From Nemertoderma westbladi (Eukaryota; Xenacoelomorpha; Nemertodermatida; Nemertodermatidae): a stretch of DNA of 41,967 nucleotides. The notes beneath the pieces were generated by a model that searched no databases, was not told the DNA's origin, and was given only the letters and a program-made list of their open reading frames with translations. Position 1 is the first letter of the stretch; each line of letters starts with the position of its first letter. Of the stretch, positions 18,401 to 27,845 are shown piece after piece. A program made the translations under genes and the position numbers. The stretch lies in the NCBI GenBank assembly GCA_032718475.1, contig JAUCBJ010006056.1, positions 1-41,967 on the forward strand. The letters run 5' to 3'.

Positions 18401-18501
18401 ACTCCGGGACGAAGACCAATAGTGATACAGCTCCACTGACATCGGTGCAGGTCCATGTGTTAAAGATCTTCCCAAATATAAGATACCCGACAGGTTTCTG
18501 A
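15337..18501 (+). CDS. pol: BEL/Pao Pol: protease, reverse transcriptase, RNase H
   Basis: Open in the -1 frame relative to gag from 15337, with the first ATG at 15364 (1045 codons to 18501). The A17-type aspartic protease shows LLDSGSTGTFIDKELA near residue 79, with the catalytic DSG intact. RT spans roughly 420-640: VRVVFDGSA, SDIEGMFLQV (first catalytic Asp) and DIYMDDNLKS (YMDD pair) are all present. RNase H near 755-850 shows HVFGDASDMG, the Glu of AELKAALYA, and the Asp of VYWTDALLVLEYI. The ...CPGTINPADIASRG connector leads toward integrase. The stop at 18499-18501 is not the natural end. The frame changes near 18430-18465, and coding homology continues in frame 0 and then back in the original frame. 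Confidence 0.9.
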   Translation, partial: CERHCQSSEMEGFYTDEFSDENESCYMINTAVYRALMYEKDPDSDLTLTTSNQQPSWKAPTSNVGIREFPVVQLRVHGPQRSYIVNALLDSGSTGTFIDKELAEDIFAGQPKYRTKLNMSGIMQVWKSTVTADYYVGALSTPQDELGEHSIRSVKMVAIKNFATSQVEPYNWDEDDFTQQLEIPRFNTDYPGVQILIGQNAHEALETLEKRPAQPQPLQAYAGRTRVGWYFTGPSRRTLMERLPKDQVYQVREWEVENSELDDPTEGTPYSSDNDDIHQLFDEENTIDLLTENETWQNQVNLCQLIRPSERDDYNDELNDVIERYNAKTWDEHAVRFFTQEAVEPNSYDKALSVEEERAKQIQETTTRFLKDQGRYEIGLPFRKREPKFINNRPLAEKRIAQLHRRLTANSSAKEMYQTQLKKFISKGYAERVPEEIPITERTYYLTHHYVPKPGKPHEVRVVFDGSALYMGQSLNSELLPGPNLLQSLLGILLRLRQYSVAFASDIEGMFLQVKALDRDRDSLRFLWWPEGDLNQKPVEYWMTIQAFGIISSPSNACSVVRTTADDNREAFSKEVIDNIKRDIYMDDNLKSLPSVEEAIDVAKGTVECLKRGGFRLTKFTSNSREFLESILVEDRGTKDLDLIKDDLPETKTLGLKWDTERDILFFQLKQRDNPVRTKRICLSILSTYFDPLGFISPVILIARSLVQQMWLENHSWDDPLKGELLKQWMKWEDSLPAIENFIISRSYFGHVLPTYSYQLHVFGDASDMGIGIVAYLRVETPDGIKVALVTSKALINNKLKVPQAELKAALYATAIGRNVTEQIDYPLEKTVYWTDALLVLEYITIEVCQFSVFVTNRVAIILSCTTMDQWRHCPGTINPADIASRGATPQELVDTPDWLGGPDLLYKEEEEWPPHLTTAEIRQAKGAEKVKPKTWASKSKLFKPMVDLSVLYASGDDTLDQKPTAANKQVMEIREKDWKSGIPDVSQRLSPLLQRAIHHYSSWNRLCKAVTYLKRCFHHHYSGTKTNSDTAPLTSVQVHVLKIFPNIRYPTGF

Positions 18502-19980
18502 AGGAGAAGATCAGTTATCAGGAGCATGAAGAAACCAACAAACAGATGCTGAGACTCCTGCAATGCTATGAGGATTCCGATAAGTAGTCCCTGTTGTTGA
18601 GAAATCCACAGATGCGCTTAAGGGATCGTTTCTCTAGCACAATGATAGATGGGTTGATACGTGTTGGAGGAAGATTAACGAATGCTCCATTATCCTTTGA
18701 CACTAAGTTTCCCATACTCATTAGAAATCTTGAAATACAAGTCAAGATGATTGTAGATGTTCACAGCTGGTATCATGCTTTATCATGCTGGTAGAGAACG
18801 AGTTCTTAGCGAAATTCGAACTCGCTATTATTTCTATAAACCCCGTAGAGCTCTGAACCAAGTTCTTAGGAACTGCATACCCTGTAGGAAAGCATTCAGT
18901 AGGCCTTTAACACAGCGAGAGGCAGAATTACCTAGGGAACGAGTAAGCTTCTATGAACCACCCTTTACTAATACCGGTGTAGATTTATTTGGCCCTATTG
19001 AAGTGTATCGTGCTAGAACTATAGTCAAGAGATGGTGTGTCATCTTTGTTTGTATGACTTGTAGAGCTATCCATCTCGACATGGTGAACGACTTGTCTAC
19101 CAACAGCTTCCTATTAAGCTTACGACGACAGATCGCTCGCTTTGGAACTAGTAACACAATGAGATCTGATAAGGGAACGAACTTCATTGGTGCCAACAAT
19201 GAAATCAAAGCGTACGTCAAAGATTGGAACCAAAGACAGGTGGATGATCAGCTAAGAGTAACAGCGTCTAGCTGGACCTTCAACGCCGCCGACGCCCCCT
19301 GGTGGGGAGGAAGTAGGGAGAGATTGATTAGAAGTGTGAAGACCGCATTTTACTTTATAGCGCCGTGCCGCGCGTATCTCACCAACGAACTTTTGCGGAC
19401 GTTAATGGAGGAAATCGCCGCCTATCTCAACGAGAGACCGCTTATGCCAGTCTCATCCAGTCCCGATTCCCTGGAAGCGCTAACACCTGCGCATTTCCTA
19501 CTGAAGAAACCTGTAGCCATGCTCCCACAATCGGAAATCACAGACGGAGACGAATACTGCCAGCAAACTTGGCAACTTATGCAGTTGTTATCCCGTCGTT
19601 TTGCTGACCATTTCGAGAAACATTATCTGCCCACGCTACAACTTCGAACTAAGTGGTTTGCGCACCAAGAAAACGTCAGCGCTGGAGACATGGTCCTTAT
19701 TGTAGATTCAGATCTTCCACGTAAGCGGTGGCAGACAGGTCGTATCATCGAGACTCACATCTCGGATGACGGTTTGGTACGATCGGTAGAACTCGTCGTC
19801 ATGCGACGTAACTTCAAGAAACCGGGAATTGTCTTTGAGACACAGCCGCTCAATCGCCCAGTTGGTCATTTGTGTTTACTGGAAAGAGACAGAGAACTCT
19901 CCGGAAACTATGGAAGACAAGATACTCTTCCCACGACCACCTCCCTAATCCAACAAACATCTAGGGACTCCCCAGCTTAG
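18465..19980 (+). pseudogene. pol: BEL/Pao integrase region of Pol, broken by stop and duplication
   Basis: From 18465 the homologous frame carries on to an in-frame TAG at 18585-18587. It then runs through LIRVGGRLTNAPLSFDTKFP, typical of the region before BEL integrase, to a stop at 18792. At 18771-18790 the 10-bp word TATCATGCTT is tandemly duplicated, which shifts the frame inside the HHCC zinc domain. The frame 18757-19980 then supplies the CIPCRK half of that domain. It also has the DDE core: TGVDLFGP, SDKGTNFIG and WWGGSRERLIRSVK, so Asp, Asp and Glu are all retained. A C-terminal DUF5641-like segment (WFAHQENVSAGDMVLIVD...) follows. The catalytic residues are intact, but the polyprotein cannot be read continuously. 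Confidence 0.88.
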
Positions 19981-21622
19981 TAACATCTGGAGTGGGTGTG
20001 TGACCATATTATTTTATATTCTTATTATTTTATACTTATGTATGCATTATTATGTAATTTTATTATAATCGTTTTATTTAATTTTATTTAGTAGAATGTT
20101 ATTTAGCGATTATTTAGTAGATTAGTGCAATATATATTCGCGTTTATTAATTAATTACTTATATATTATATATTTAGTGCGACGGCGAGAAATAATTCTT
20201 TTTCTCTTTCCTTACTGTCCGTATTACATTACAAATACGTAACTACAGTAAGATGAAATGTCTGTACTTATCAAAGTACAATAAAGCCACTACTATATTC
20301 AAGTATTATTGGTAGGCAGAGTATTAGGAATGCAAAGTTCAGATCCTCGTGTCTCGGCTAAACCAAGCTCTGGGTAGACCTTGGAAACGACTTGCCTCTT
20401 CACACTGACATTGCTTCGTGCGATATTGCTCTCATACCATATATTAAATAATACATATAGTAGCGTGATGTCCCTTTAACAGTAGCGTATAACGCAAAAT
20501 AAATCTGTTAAACCCTTTGACCATCTACAATTCTAGTCGATTAAGATATCGCGGCACCCACCGATATACTTGAAAGACAAAATTCTAGAAACAGTGGTTA
20601 ACGTCCCCAGATAAGTTCTGGAATAAACTGGTGCCCATCCTAAATATTAACTATTAATATTTACAAAATCTGTCAAATTTTAGATCCTTTAAAATTCTAG
20701 TCGATTAAGATATCGTAGCACTTACCGATACTCTTAAAAGGACAAATCCCTAGAATCAAGGATCCCAGTCCCCAGACTTGTTCTGGAATAAAATTGTGTC
20801 TATTTAACATTAAATAATAAAATTTACTGGAATAAATTTAAATTCATATTTTAATGAATTCAATAAATTGTTATTTTTATACAATTTATAATATTCCCAA
20901 AATTCCATTAATTAATAGATCATGGGAGCGGAGATTCACCTATTAAGTGTATTAGTGTGCGAGAATCTCCAATACAGAGTCAATAGCCGATAAAATTCAT
21001 AAAATCATATATAAAGATGATATTGACCATTAAAGACTTACTATTAAATAGCATCCCAGATCTGTATGCATGGGAATTACCCTAATTCTACCGCTAGCGT
21101 TCCATAATGTCACCATAGCAACAACCACGCTAGAATTAGAAGCGAGTTAACAGAACAATAAAAAGCTTGCTCATTGAATAGCATACGGAATAAATAGCAC
21201 ACCACTAGTATCCAAGGATACATAATAACAACGTGACATTCTGGAAGGCACTTGACTAATGGACAAATGACCCGAATGTGTGATAGAATGTGTACCATTT
21301 GTGACAGTTACGTGGAATTTGTGCGTTTGTAGGTGAATGTTACTACTAAGGTGTGTTTACAGTAGCGAGTCGCAATTGTGAAAGTAGCCCTAACTCTCCA
21401 GTAAGAACCTGAAGTATATCTAAGCCTTTGGGACGGACGGTGGAGTGACTCGTGCTGGTTGTTGTAGTCGTTGTGCAGCTACGACGTTGGCGATAGGCAC
21501 ACCGGCGAAAGTACACCAGCGCTGAGGATCTCGCACTGTCCGGGGGCAGAGAGGGGTAGGCAGCGACGCCCGCTCGCCTAAATATAAACTCATTATAATA
21601 TGGATAAACTTATATAGCAGAT
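19981..21622 (+). other. Noncoding 3' region of BEL element
   Basis: AT-rich DNA after pol with no credible frame. AATAAA words occur near 20279 and 20621. A 164-bp tandem duplication is present: AATTCTAGTCGATTAAGATATCG begins at 20529 and again at 20693, and both copies continue to ...CAGA..TTCTGGAATAAA with many differences. From 21420 the base composition rises in GC toward the unrecognised coding stretch. Confidence 0.6.
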
Positions 21623-22767
21623 ATGATTGAGTTGATAGAAGATGATCTTGGTATCAGGGAGCGATATACTCTACCTTTACAAGCGTTTGTTGTTAGCTTA
21701 ATACGCGGCGATGCTGCGTAATGGTACATATATGGACCTCTTAACTACTGGACATCCTATCGATTTACACGATATGGACGATATAGACACCAAAAGGGAA
21801 ATGGTTCTATTTAAATATCATACCCAGCGGAGGCGGAACAATAAACCGAGAATCGAACATGAGAATTCTATTCGAAACCGAATCGAAAGAGAAGACGTTG
21901 AAGAGCCGGATAAACGTAGTAACTTCAACGAATGTCTGGAATTCTTGAGAGAAATATATCTCAATATTACCAGTCAACAAAATCTAAAACTCGATATCCT
22001 CAAGGTATACATCATGACCGCATGGTAGAACTCAAACGGCTCTATTCCACTATGACGTATCTTACCGCCGATCGATCGCTACCTGTTGTACCGGATAGCT
22101 TCGAACAGATGGAGGAATATTGTAAGCTGGAGAAAGATCACTCGCGTTTCCCCTACAAGACGTGCGTCTTTGGTATTATTGCGATGAATGCCCTAGACCC
22201 AATCAACAAATGGAAAGACATAAACCTACGTGGAGACGTTGTGCTGAATACGGTTTTACTCGCTATACTTACGGGAGTTTCGAGCGAGGAGATTTGTTTG
22301 ACGTACCACCTACGCTCGTTCGACTCAGACGATCCTTAAATAAACCAATGATCAGAGTTCCGGAATACTCGATCAGACCTCCTCATTCCCGAATGAGACC
22401 TCAGACTCTTGATCCTATTAGTATGACGGATCCTCCCGGGTTGTGCTCGCTGTTCAAAGGTCTAGTGTTACCCTAGCAATTAGTCGGTGGCACTCCGGTT
22501 GTGGGCTCTCTGAAAATCCGCCCATCTTACCTGGCCGGATTGAGGCGCGGACACCTGATATCGCCGTTCAACCGTATAATCGTCCCCTTTTAACACGATA
22601 CAACCCGTCATCCAGGTAGAGGAGAGCGTTGTATGAAACGAGTTAGGCGCTATTCTACAAAGATCAGAAAGGAAACATACGTTTGTTCAGATAACCTTAA
22701 ATTGTAACAGCAAGTCCAAGCGGTAAACGGATTGGCTTTATCTCAGTTCGATTGGGAAATCCAGAAT
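21623..22767 (+). pseudogene. Unrecognised frame-broken coding region between pol and 3' LTR
   Basis: A chain of overlapping plus-strand frames reads like one damaged gene. ATG at 21623 (MIELIEDDLGIRERYTLP...) ends at 21721 and overlaps the frame 21711-22028 (...ECLEFLREIYLNIT...). That one overlaps 21932-22339, which contains DSFEQMEEYCKLEKDHSRFP and a hydrophobic-polar stretch with ALDPINKWKDINLRGDVV. It in turn overlaps 22162-22476, whose Pro/Arg-rich end includes PEYSIRPPHSRMRPQTLDP. Further short open pieces reach about 22767. There is no signal peptide, zinc motif or membrane segment, so an envelope protein is not supported. I do not recognise the family. It could be an accessory gene of this BEL lineage, captured host sequence, or part of another element. 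Confidence 0.4.
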
Positions 22768-22824
22768 CTCTAAGACGATATCGAGCTTGAACGACCCTAT
22801 TCAGATACCTTATACCTTATTCAG

Positions 22825-23833
22825 GTAGTTCAGATTACGACATCTATCAGCTGATTTGATGTACTCGTGGAAGTTTCTTTGTTTAGGCCCACTCTGTACA
22901 ATCACTCAACCAATCAGAGCGATTCTCTTGCCTTTTGTACAGAAACCTCCAAGAAATCGCGCAATGCATTACTGTTTATGTTTACCTTTTTTCCAGCAGC
23001 CAGAAGACCGGCTTTGGAATCTCTGTGTTTTCAGGCTTTAGCCCAACATTAGTAGGCTTAATTATAGAACGTATATATGTTATCAAACCAATCTTAACTT
23101 AACATAACTTAACTTAACTTAACTCAACATACATACCAGTGCTTAATCTCTTAACTTACGGTTTATTATACTGCTATTTACTGTCGGTTATTCATTATAT
23201 CAGTTGATGGAATATTATATTTGGAATATCGATAAATAATAACAAACCCTCCATCTTCTTGATATACTGCAGGTAAGAGCGACTGGTTACATATAACGAT
23301 TGCGACTTACATTAAAGTGGTTTTGAAGTGAATCTAATGTTATTTCATAGGCCCTACATGAATCAGTCATTGTTCTCTATATATGTGACTAAAATTAGTG
23401 AAGGTCGGCAGATCGGTGTGCAGTATTGTGCAGCAGTGTGTATGATTGAGACTGATAACAAAGCATCTCCTAAAGAATGCGTCATATACGTGAATCTATA
23501 GCCATATCGTTGTGTCTAGTTTAAGTCATAGCTCTGTTTATATAGTTAGAGCACCACGTCCTAAAGGAACTGTTAATATTTCCCGAAAGTGAATAATATT
23601 TGTCAGAGATTATATATTACGATCAGTCGAATAATACAGTAGGCCTACATAGCAATACGATTAAGCTTCCGAATCCAGTCTCCCGGGTATATCCAACGGG
23701 TGAATGGTCGTGCATAGACTGGCTTCGGCTAATGTAGTGAATCAAATACTTGTCATAGGCTAAAGTCGGTTTATTATCTAGAAGACATCCCGATTTGGCA
23801 GGTTAAACTGCTAAAGGTCTGAAAGCGCGAACA
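22825..23833 (+). mobile_element. 3' LTR of BEL/Pao element, 5'-truncated
   Basis: Matches 10878-11879 with about 15-20 substitutions plus small indels. One indel is an extra TTAAC unit. The ATG upstream of the splice-donor-like CTGCAGGTAAGA in the 5' LTR is TTG here. It ends GCGAACA next to the CGTGG duplication. The first ~196 bp of the 5' LTR and any polypurine tract are missing before 22825, which suggests a deletion that also trimmed the upstream sequence. Confidence 0.85.
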
Positions 23834-23838
23834 CGTGG
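23834..23838. repeat. Target-site duplication CGTGG, right
   Basis: Partner of 10677-10681. The next bases (TGGGGAGCCCGTAGCCCC...) continue the interrupted gag repeat unit. Confidence 0.8.
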
Positions 23839-25546
23839 TGGGGAGCCCGTAGCCCCCCCCCCCCCCCCCCCCCCGCTACTTCTAACTTCACTATCTCTTA
23901 CTACACTTCTGCATCCCTCTTGTCGGACACTATCTACCCCCCTTCTCTCGCCACTAATCTTCTGTGGTGGGGCGCCCATAGCCCCCCCCCCCAACCGCCA
24001 CTTCTAACTTCACTACCTCTTACTACACTTCTACACCCCTCTTGTGGGGCATTCTCTGCCCCCCCTCTCTCACCACTAATCTCATGTGGTGGGGCGCCCG
24101 TAACCCCCCCCCCCCCCCACTCGCCACATCTAACTTCACTATCTCTTACTCCTCTTCTACACCCCTCTCTAGTCGACACACTGTCTCTACTACGGCTCGG
24201 TCTATTCACCCCCGCATCTCTCTCTACTACTGCGAGGCCTACCAGGCCCACCTCGGGTTGGCTCAACCCCGCTACCTCCTGCCTACCAACTACGAGGCCT
24301 ACCAGGCCGCCGTCTGCCGGGCTATACACATCTGATGCGTTCATATTAATAGCACCATTCCCAATATTATTTGTTAAGTCAATTAAATTATTAGAATTTG
24401 AAACAGGACCATTATTTAAATTATTTTGTGTATTTAGATTTAAATTATTTGAATTATTTTGATTATTCTGAATATTTGAATTAATATTATTATTTGGATT
24501 TAAATTACCGGGTAAAATATTTCCTGTAATAAAGGGATTAGGGTTATTTACTACAGTACTACTAATACCAACATTTCCTAGCGTACTACTACTACCCCCC
24601 CCCCCCCCCCCACCCCGCCCGTACGGTTACTGTACGTACTGTACATGTACCGCACGCTCTGTTCTCTTGCCTCACGCTCTTCGCGTTCACTCTCTTGCTC
24701 CTTCCTTCCCCTCAGTCGCCACTCTAATTCTTCCATTTTTAATTTATATGCCATGCGTTCACTCTCTCGCACCCGTCTTTCTTTTGCGGAGGATGTAGCA
24801 GACTTATCGGTTGCGACGGACTTCCGCAGCCCCTCCGTCCTACTAACGTTTCCCCGCTTTCCGGGGTTCTCGCTGACCGACGAGACCAAATCCTCGGAGC
24901 TAACCTCGGATTCGCCCTCGTGCGGTCCCGCCCAACCCACTAACTTAACTTCCCTGGCATCAACTAAGTATGGCCCTATGTACACTACATTAGGCCCCAT
25001 ACCCCTACGTTCCCATAGCCCTAACAGTTCGATGGCAACCCCTCTCGCTCTCTCGCTGGCTAGTTCTCCCTGCCCAGAACGCACTAGGTAATCAAAGTAT
25101 CTGTTCGACTCACCTAGTTGTCTCCTCAACTTCACCTGGTCTATCTCAGCCCCTCCTCTAGCTTCTTTCAGTTGTTCCCGGGTCGCGGCGTAGGCTCGTC
25201 GGAGCCGGACGACCCCGACGTCCTCGTCGTCAACATCTCCTCTCTCCGTCCGGGTCCGGCGTCATACCGTCGGCTCCACCGTTGCCGTTCCGGTGGGCCA
25301 TTCGCTGCCCTCGGCCTGTGGCTGGCCGGCGACATCGGCATATCGACCGCCGCCCTGTGTCAACTCGTCTCTCTCCTCTCCCGACTCGTCCTCTCGCTGT
25401 AGACGGCCCCCCTCGTCTCGGATCGCCGGATGGCCCGTTCTCGATGGGTCCGGCGTTGTGGGTGCATACCGTCTGGTCGTGGCCTCGCGGATCATTAGAT
25501 CGCCGTCCGGGGTCCGCGGTGGTGTTGTTTCTCTTTCTTGGCTCAT
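23839..25546 (-). pseudogene. gag: Gag N-terminal region of element M with tandem repeats and G tracts
   Basis: The minus-strand ATG at 25544-25546 (MSQERETTPPRTPDGD...) matches the start of the left gag at 5360. The frame has an in-frame TGA at about 25261. It then continues through a Glu/Arg-rich coiled-coil-like part (about 24640-25135, ...KMEELEWRLRGRKEQESER). At a 17-base C run (24595-24611) the frame changes into an Asn-rich segment (NPNNNINSNIQNNQNNSNN region, 24350-24590). After that comes a ~123-bp tandem repeat (ACTAATCT..TGTGGTGGGGCGCCC at 23950 and 24073). Each unit holds another C run: 22 at 23853, 11 at 23982 and 15 at 24104. The BEL element inserted into one such unit. The left gag copy lacks this whole region, so it is optional or expanded here. 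Confidence 0.7.
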
Positions 25547-25689
25547 CTTTATCTCTGGTGGATGGCAACCACAGTCTGTCAGGGCAGTTGGTTGGATCTA
25601 GTTCTATCACTGTGACGGGATCTACGGATCCCGATTTATCCGTTTGGGTTTTCTATCTACGCGTCCCCGCCGTGTATATGAAAAGGTTC

Positions 25690-26141
25690 GTTAAGAGTTC
25701 TGATGTTCGGTAATATGTAGAAAGGTATAATATAGTTGATATAGCACAGTTGAATGGATGACACGGTTACCGGTAGATAAGTATTACATGTGATGGCGGT
25801 AGCGGACGGTGATAGAAGTCACCGTTCCACCCTACTGAACTGACTGAGTAAACTGAATGAATGTTGCATCGACCGGTAATATATATTGCACAGTTGGCCA
25901 TATAATCACTTAGCCGGTGCCTCCCCCCATTGGCTAATATCCCTGTTGTCGCCCTTTGGAGTGTTTCCCCTCACTCCTGCTATTCTCTCTCTGTCAGGGC
26001 TATGGCCCCTGACCCCTATTGTGTGTTTCTCCATCCCACTCTGTTGGGATGGCACGAGGTTGGGTAATTAACCTCGTGCTCCCGATATTGCTTAATGGCT
26101 CACTCTATGGGGTTGTGTTAGCGGAATTGGATAAGCTAACA
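25690..26141 (-). mobile_element. 5' LTR of element M
   Basis: On the minus strand it starts TGTTAGC at 26141 and matches 5570-6005, including the three hairpins. The last ~330 bp differ by only a few bases. The inner edge near 25690 is approximate. The flank beyond 26141 (CTACAAGTAAGTAGG on the plus strand) is LINE sequence. No matching target duplication can be shown because the far end of the tandem is truncated. Confidence 0.75.
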
Positions 26142-26376
26142 CTACAAGTAAGTAGGTTAACTCTCTGCTGTGCTGTTGTTTGTACAAACAACCGGGAATA
26201 TTATTTAAGTTCATATATTCCAATAGGTGGTCTGCTACCACCCTTTCCGTAAGTTCTGAAATGTACAATAAATTACTTATCGGTCTAAAGTTTTTAGGAA
26301 ATTCAGGATTCAACCGAGCTTTCTTTAGAATTGGTGTCAAAACATTTTCTTTAAACATTATTTGTACAGTGCACAT
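26142..26376 (-). pseudogene. CR1/L2-type LINE RT fragment, upstream part
   Basis: The minus frame 26376-26092 encodes ILKKARLNPEFPKNFRPISN and SELTERVVADHLLEYMNLNN, the RT region ahead of the catalytic motifs in CR1/L2 LINEs. Homology runs up to the LTR start and then stops. The following RT part, from motif C onward, lies at 3958-3210 in the same orientation on the far side of the LTR tandem. This supports a single LINE split by that insertion, with the middle ~250-300 bp lost. Confidence 0.75.
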
Positions 26377-26427
26377 CGATATATGATGGTTTATTTTCAG
26401 TGTAATTACTGCGAGAAGATCAGGTCC

Positions 26428-26994
26428 GGGTGTGTTGAGTCGGTGCGTTGGGTGACCAGGTGCACAGAGTCGATGTGGAGGGCATCCGGGTGCCCAGAGT
26501 CGACGCCATAGGCGTCCAAGTGTGCTGAGGCGACGTGGTAGGTGTCTGGGTGCGCGGAGTCAACATGGTCCGTGTCCTGGTGCCTGGAGTCGATGCCTTA
26601 GGCGTCCAAGTGTGCTGAGGCGACGTGGTGGGTGTCTGGGTGCGTGGAGTCAACATGGTCCGTGTCCGGGTGCATGGAGTCGATGCTGTGGGTGTCCGGT
26701 TGCGAGGTTCAATGCGGTGGGAATCTGTGTGCGTGGAGTCGATACCATGGGTGTCCGGGTGCGCGGAGTCAATGTGTTGGATGTCTGGGAGTGTGCGAGT
26801 CAATGCGGTGGGCGTCCGGGTGTGTGGAGTCGACACGGTGGGCGTCGGGGTGCACTGTGTCGATGCGGTGGGCATCAGGACGCGTGGAGACGATGGGGTG
26901 GGCATCTAGGTGTGCGGAGTTATTGTGGTGGGTGTCTGGGTGTGCGGAGTCGATGTGGTGGGTGTCTGGGTGCGTGGAGTACTCCTGGCCCTGC
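26428..26994. repeat. 30-bp minisatellite, ~19 units
   Basis: Units of GGGTGCGCGGAGTCGATGCGGTGGGCGTCC type repeat every 30 bases from 26428 to about 26994, with rare 29- or 31-base units. A 90-bp higher-order duplication is visible (26488-26577 against 26578-26667). Because 30 is divisible by 3, long open frames appear on both strands with 10-residue periodicity. I read these as a by-product, not genes. Confidence 0.9.
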
Positions 26995-27297
26995 AAAGTA
27001 GAAGCTGAGTTGCACAGCAGTTTACAATGTTTATTGTTTGGATCGAGTCTAAGACACATAAATTAGTAGTTTGATTTGATCGTTGTTAATTATTCAACCA
27101 ATTACATTCTCTGTCCCAGGAATTATGCTTACATTGTAAGGGGTAGAGGAAACTTCAAAACGTGTGATCGTGGAAGGATTGGTTCTAATGAAAGTACGTG
27201 AGCACATTAATTTTTGAGTGAGCGAAACACCGTCGATTACTGCACCTCGGTGAATCCAATGCGTATCAGGTTCTGTGATTAACAGAATGTGCCTTTT
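26995..27297. other. Unassigned stretch
   Basis: No convincing frame or repeat match. AT-moderate DNA follows the minisatellite. Confidence 0.4.
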
Positions 27298-27572
27298 TCA
27301 TTGGAACTTGTACTGAATCTTGGCTTCAGCAGGTGTGTATTCGGGGGAGATATACAGGTGTGAGCGGTGCTGGGATCTGCATAGCTCACGTGCCTTACGC
27401 TCTAGCACCGCGTGTTTTTCAGGCTGTAGTTTAGCTACAATTGGCTGACCATGGATTGCTCTCTGTTTACCAACATGTTTCACACCGACTTCCGTCTTGT
27501 CCTGTTCAACCTCCATATCTCACGAGCAACCTCCCTTACCAGGTTTTTCCCGTTCATTGAGCTAATGCAACT
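27298..27572 (-). pseudogene. LINE ORF1-like nucleic-acid-binding fragment
   Basis: The minus frame 27516-27298 reads KTEVGVKHVGKQRAIHGQPI and ends YISPEYTPAEAKIQYKF. This pattern (basic HxVG..., PIVAKL, then YIS..TPA...K) is that of the RRM/C-terminal part of L1-type ORF1 proteins. Just upstream, another frame (27572-27517) reads SSMNGKNLVREVAREI, which fits the preceding helix, so a 1-nt indel near 27517 separates them. It is an isolated, broken fragment. The assignment rests on motif resemblance only. Confidence 0.5.
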
Positions 27573-27845
27573 TTATGACAATATTTGTTTTGTGGTGATT
27601 CTGTTCAGTTTCTTCCTTGTTGATTTCTCGTGGAAGGGATGCAACATTAGTACCACTACCAGTATTACTTTCCATATGTCGGTTATTCCACGTTTCCAAT
27701 TTCCTTGTAAGTAGACCAGTAACGATGTTTTCTTCGTGAGTTTAAGCCCGAGAATAGAAATAGCCAATTTTCGTTAAGCTGTTAACTCTAAGGAACCAGC
27801 TAAGCTCATCTAACTAGCTGCAATATGGAACCTGGCATGTGCTAG

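Larger units (their letters stand above)
10682..23833 (+). mobile_element. BEL/Pao LTR retrotransposon, 13.2 kb
   Basis: Complete insertion with a 5' LTR (10682-11879), gag, pol and a 3' LTR (22825-23833), bounded by a CGTGG duplication. It lies antisense within the gag gene of the older element M. Coding order gag-protease-RT-RNase H-integrase, the A17-type protease, RT motif YMDD and the C-terminal domain after integrase are typical of BEL/Pao. It is longer than most of the family because of the large LTRs and about 2.8 kb of extra sequence between pol and the 3' LTR. LTR divergence is small, roughly 15-20 differences over 1 kb by eye. Pol is disabled by three lesions, and the 3' LTR lacks its first ~196 bp. 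Confidence 0.9.

Noticed and set aside
21623-22767. Envelope gene of the BEL element
   Set aside because: No signal peptide, furin-like site or transmembrane segment is visible in any of the frames.
25230-25713. Overlapping plus and minus frames near the 5' end of element M gag
   Set aside because: The gag frame starting at 25546 has a homologue at 5360; the others are shadows in GC-rich DNA.
26420-27066. Long open frames on both strands of the minisatellite
   Set aside because: Explained by a 30-bp period divisible by three.
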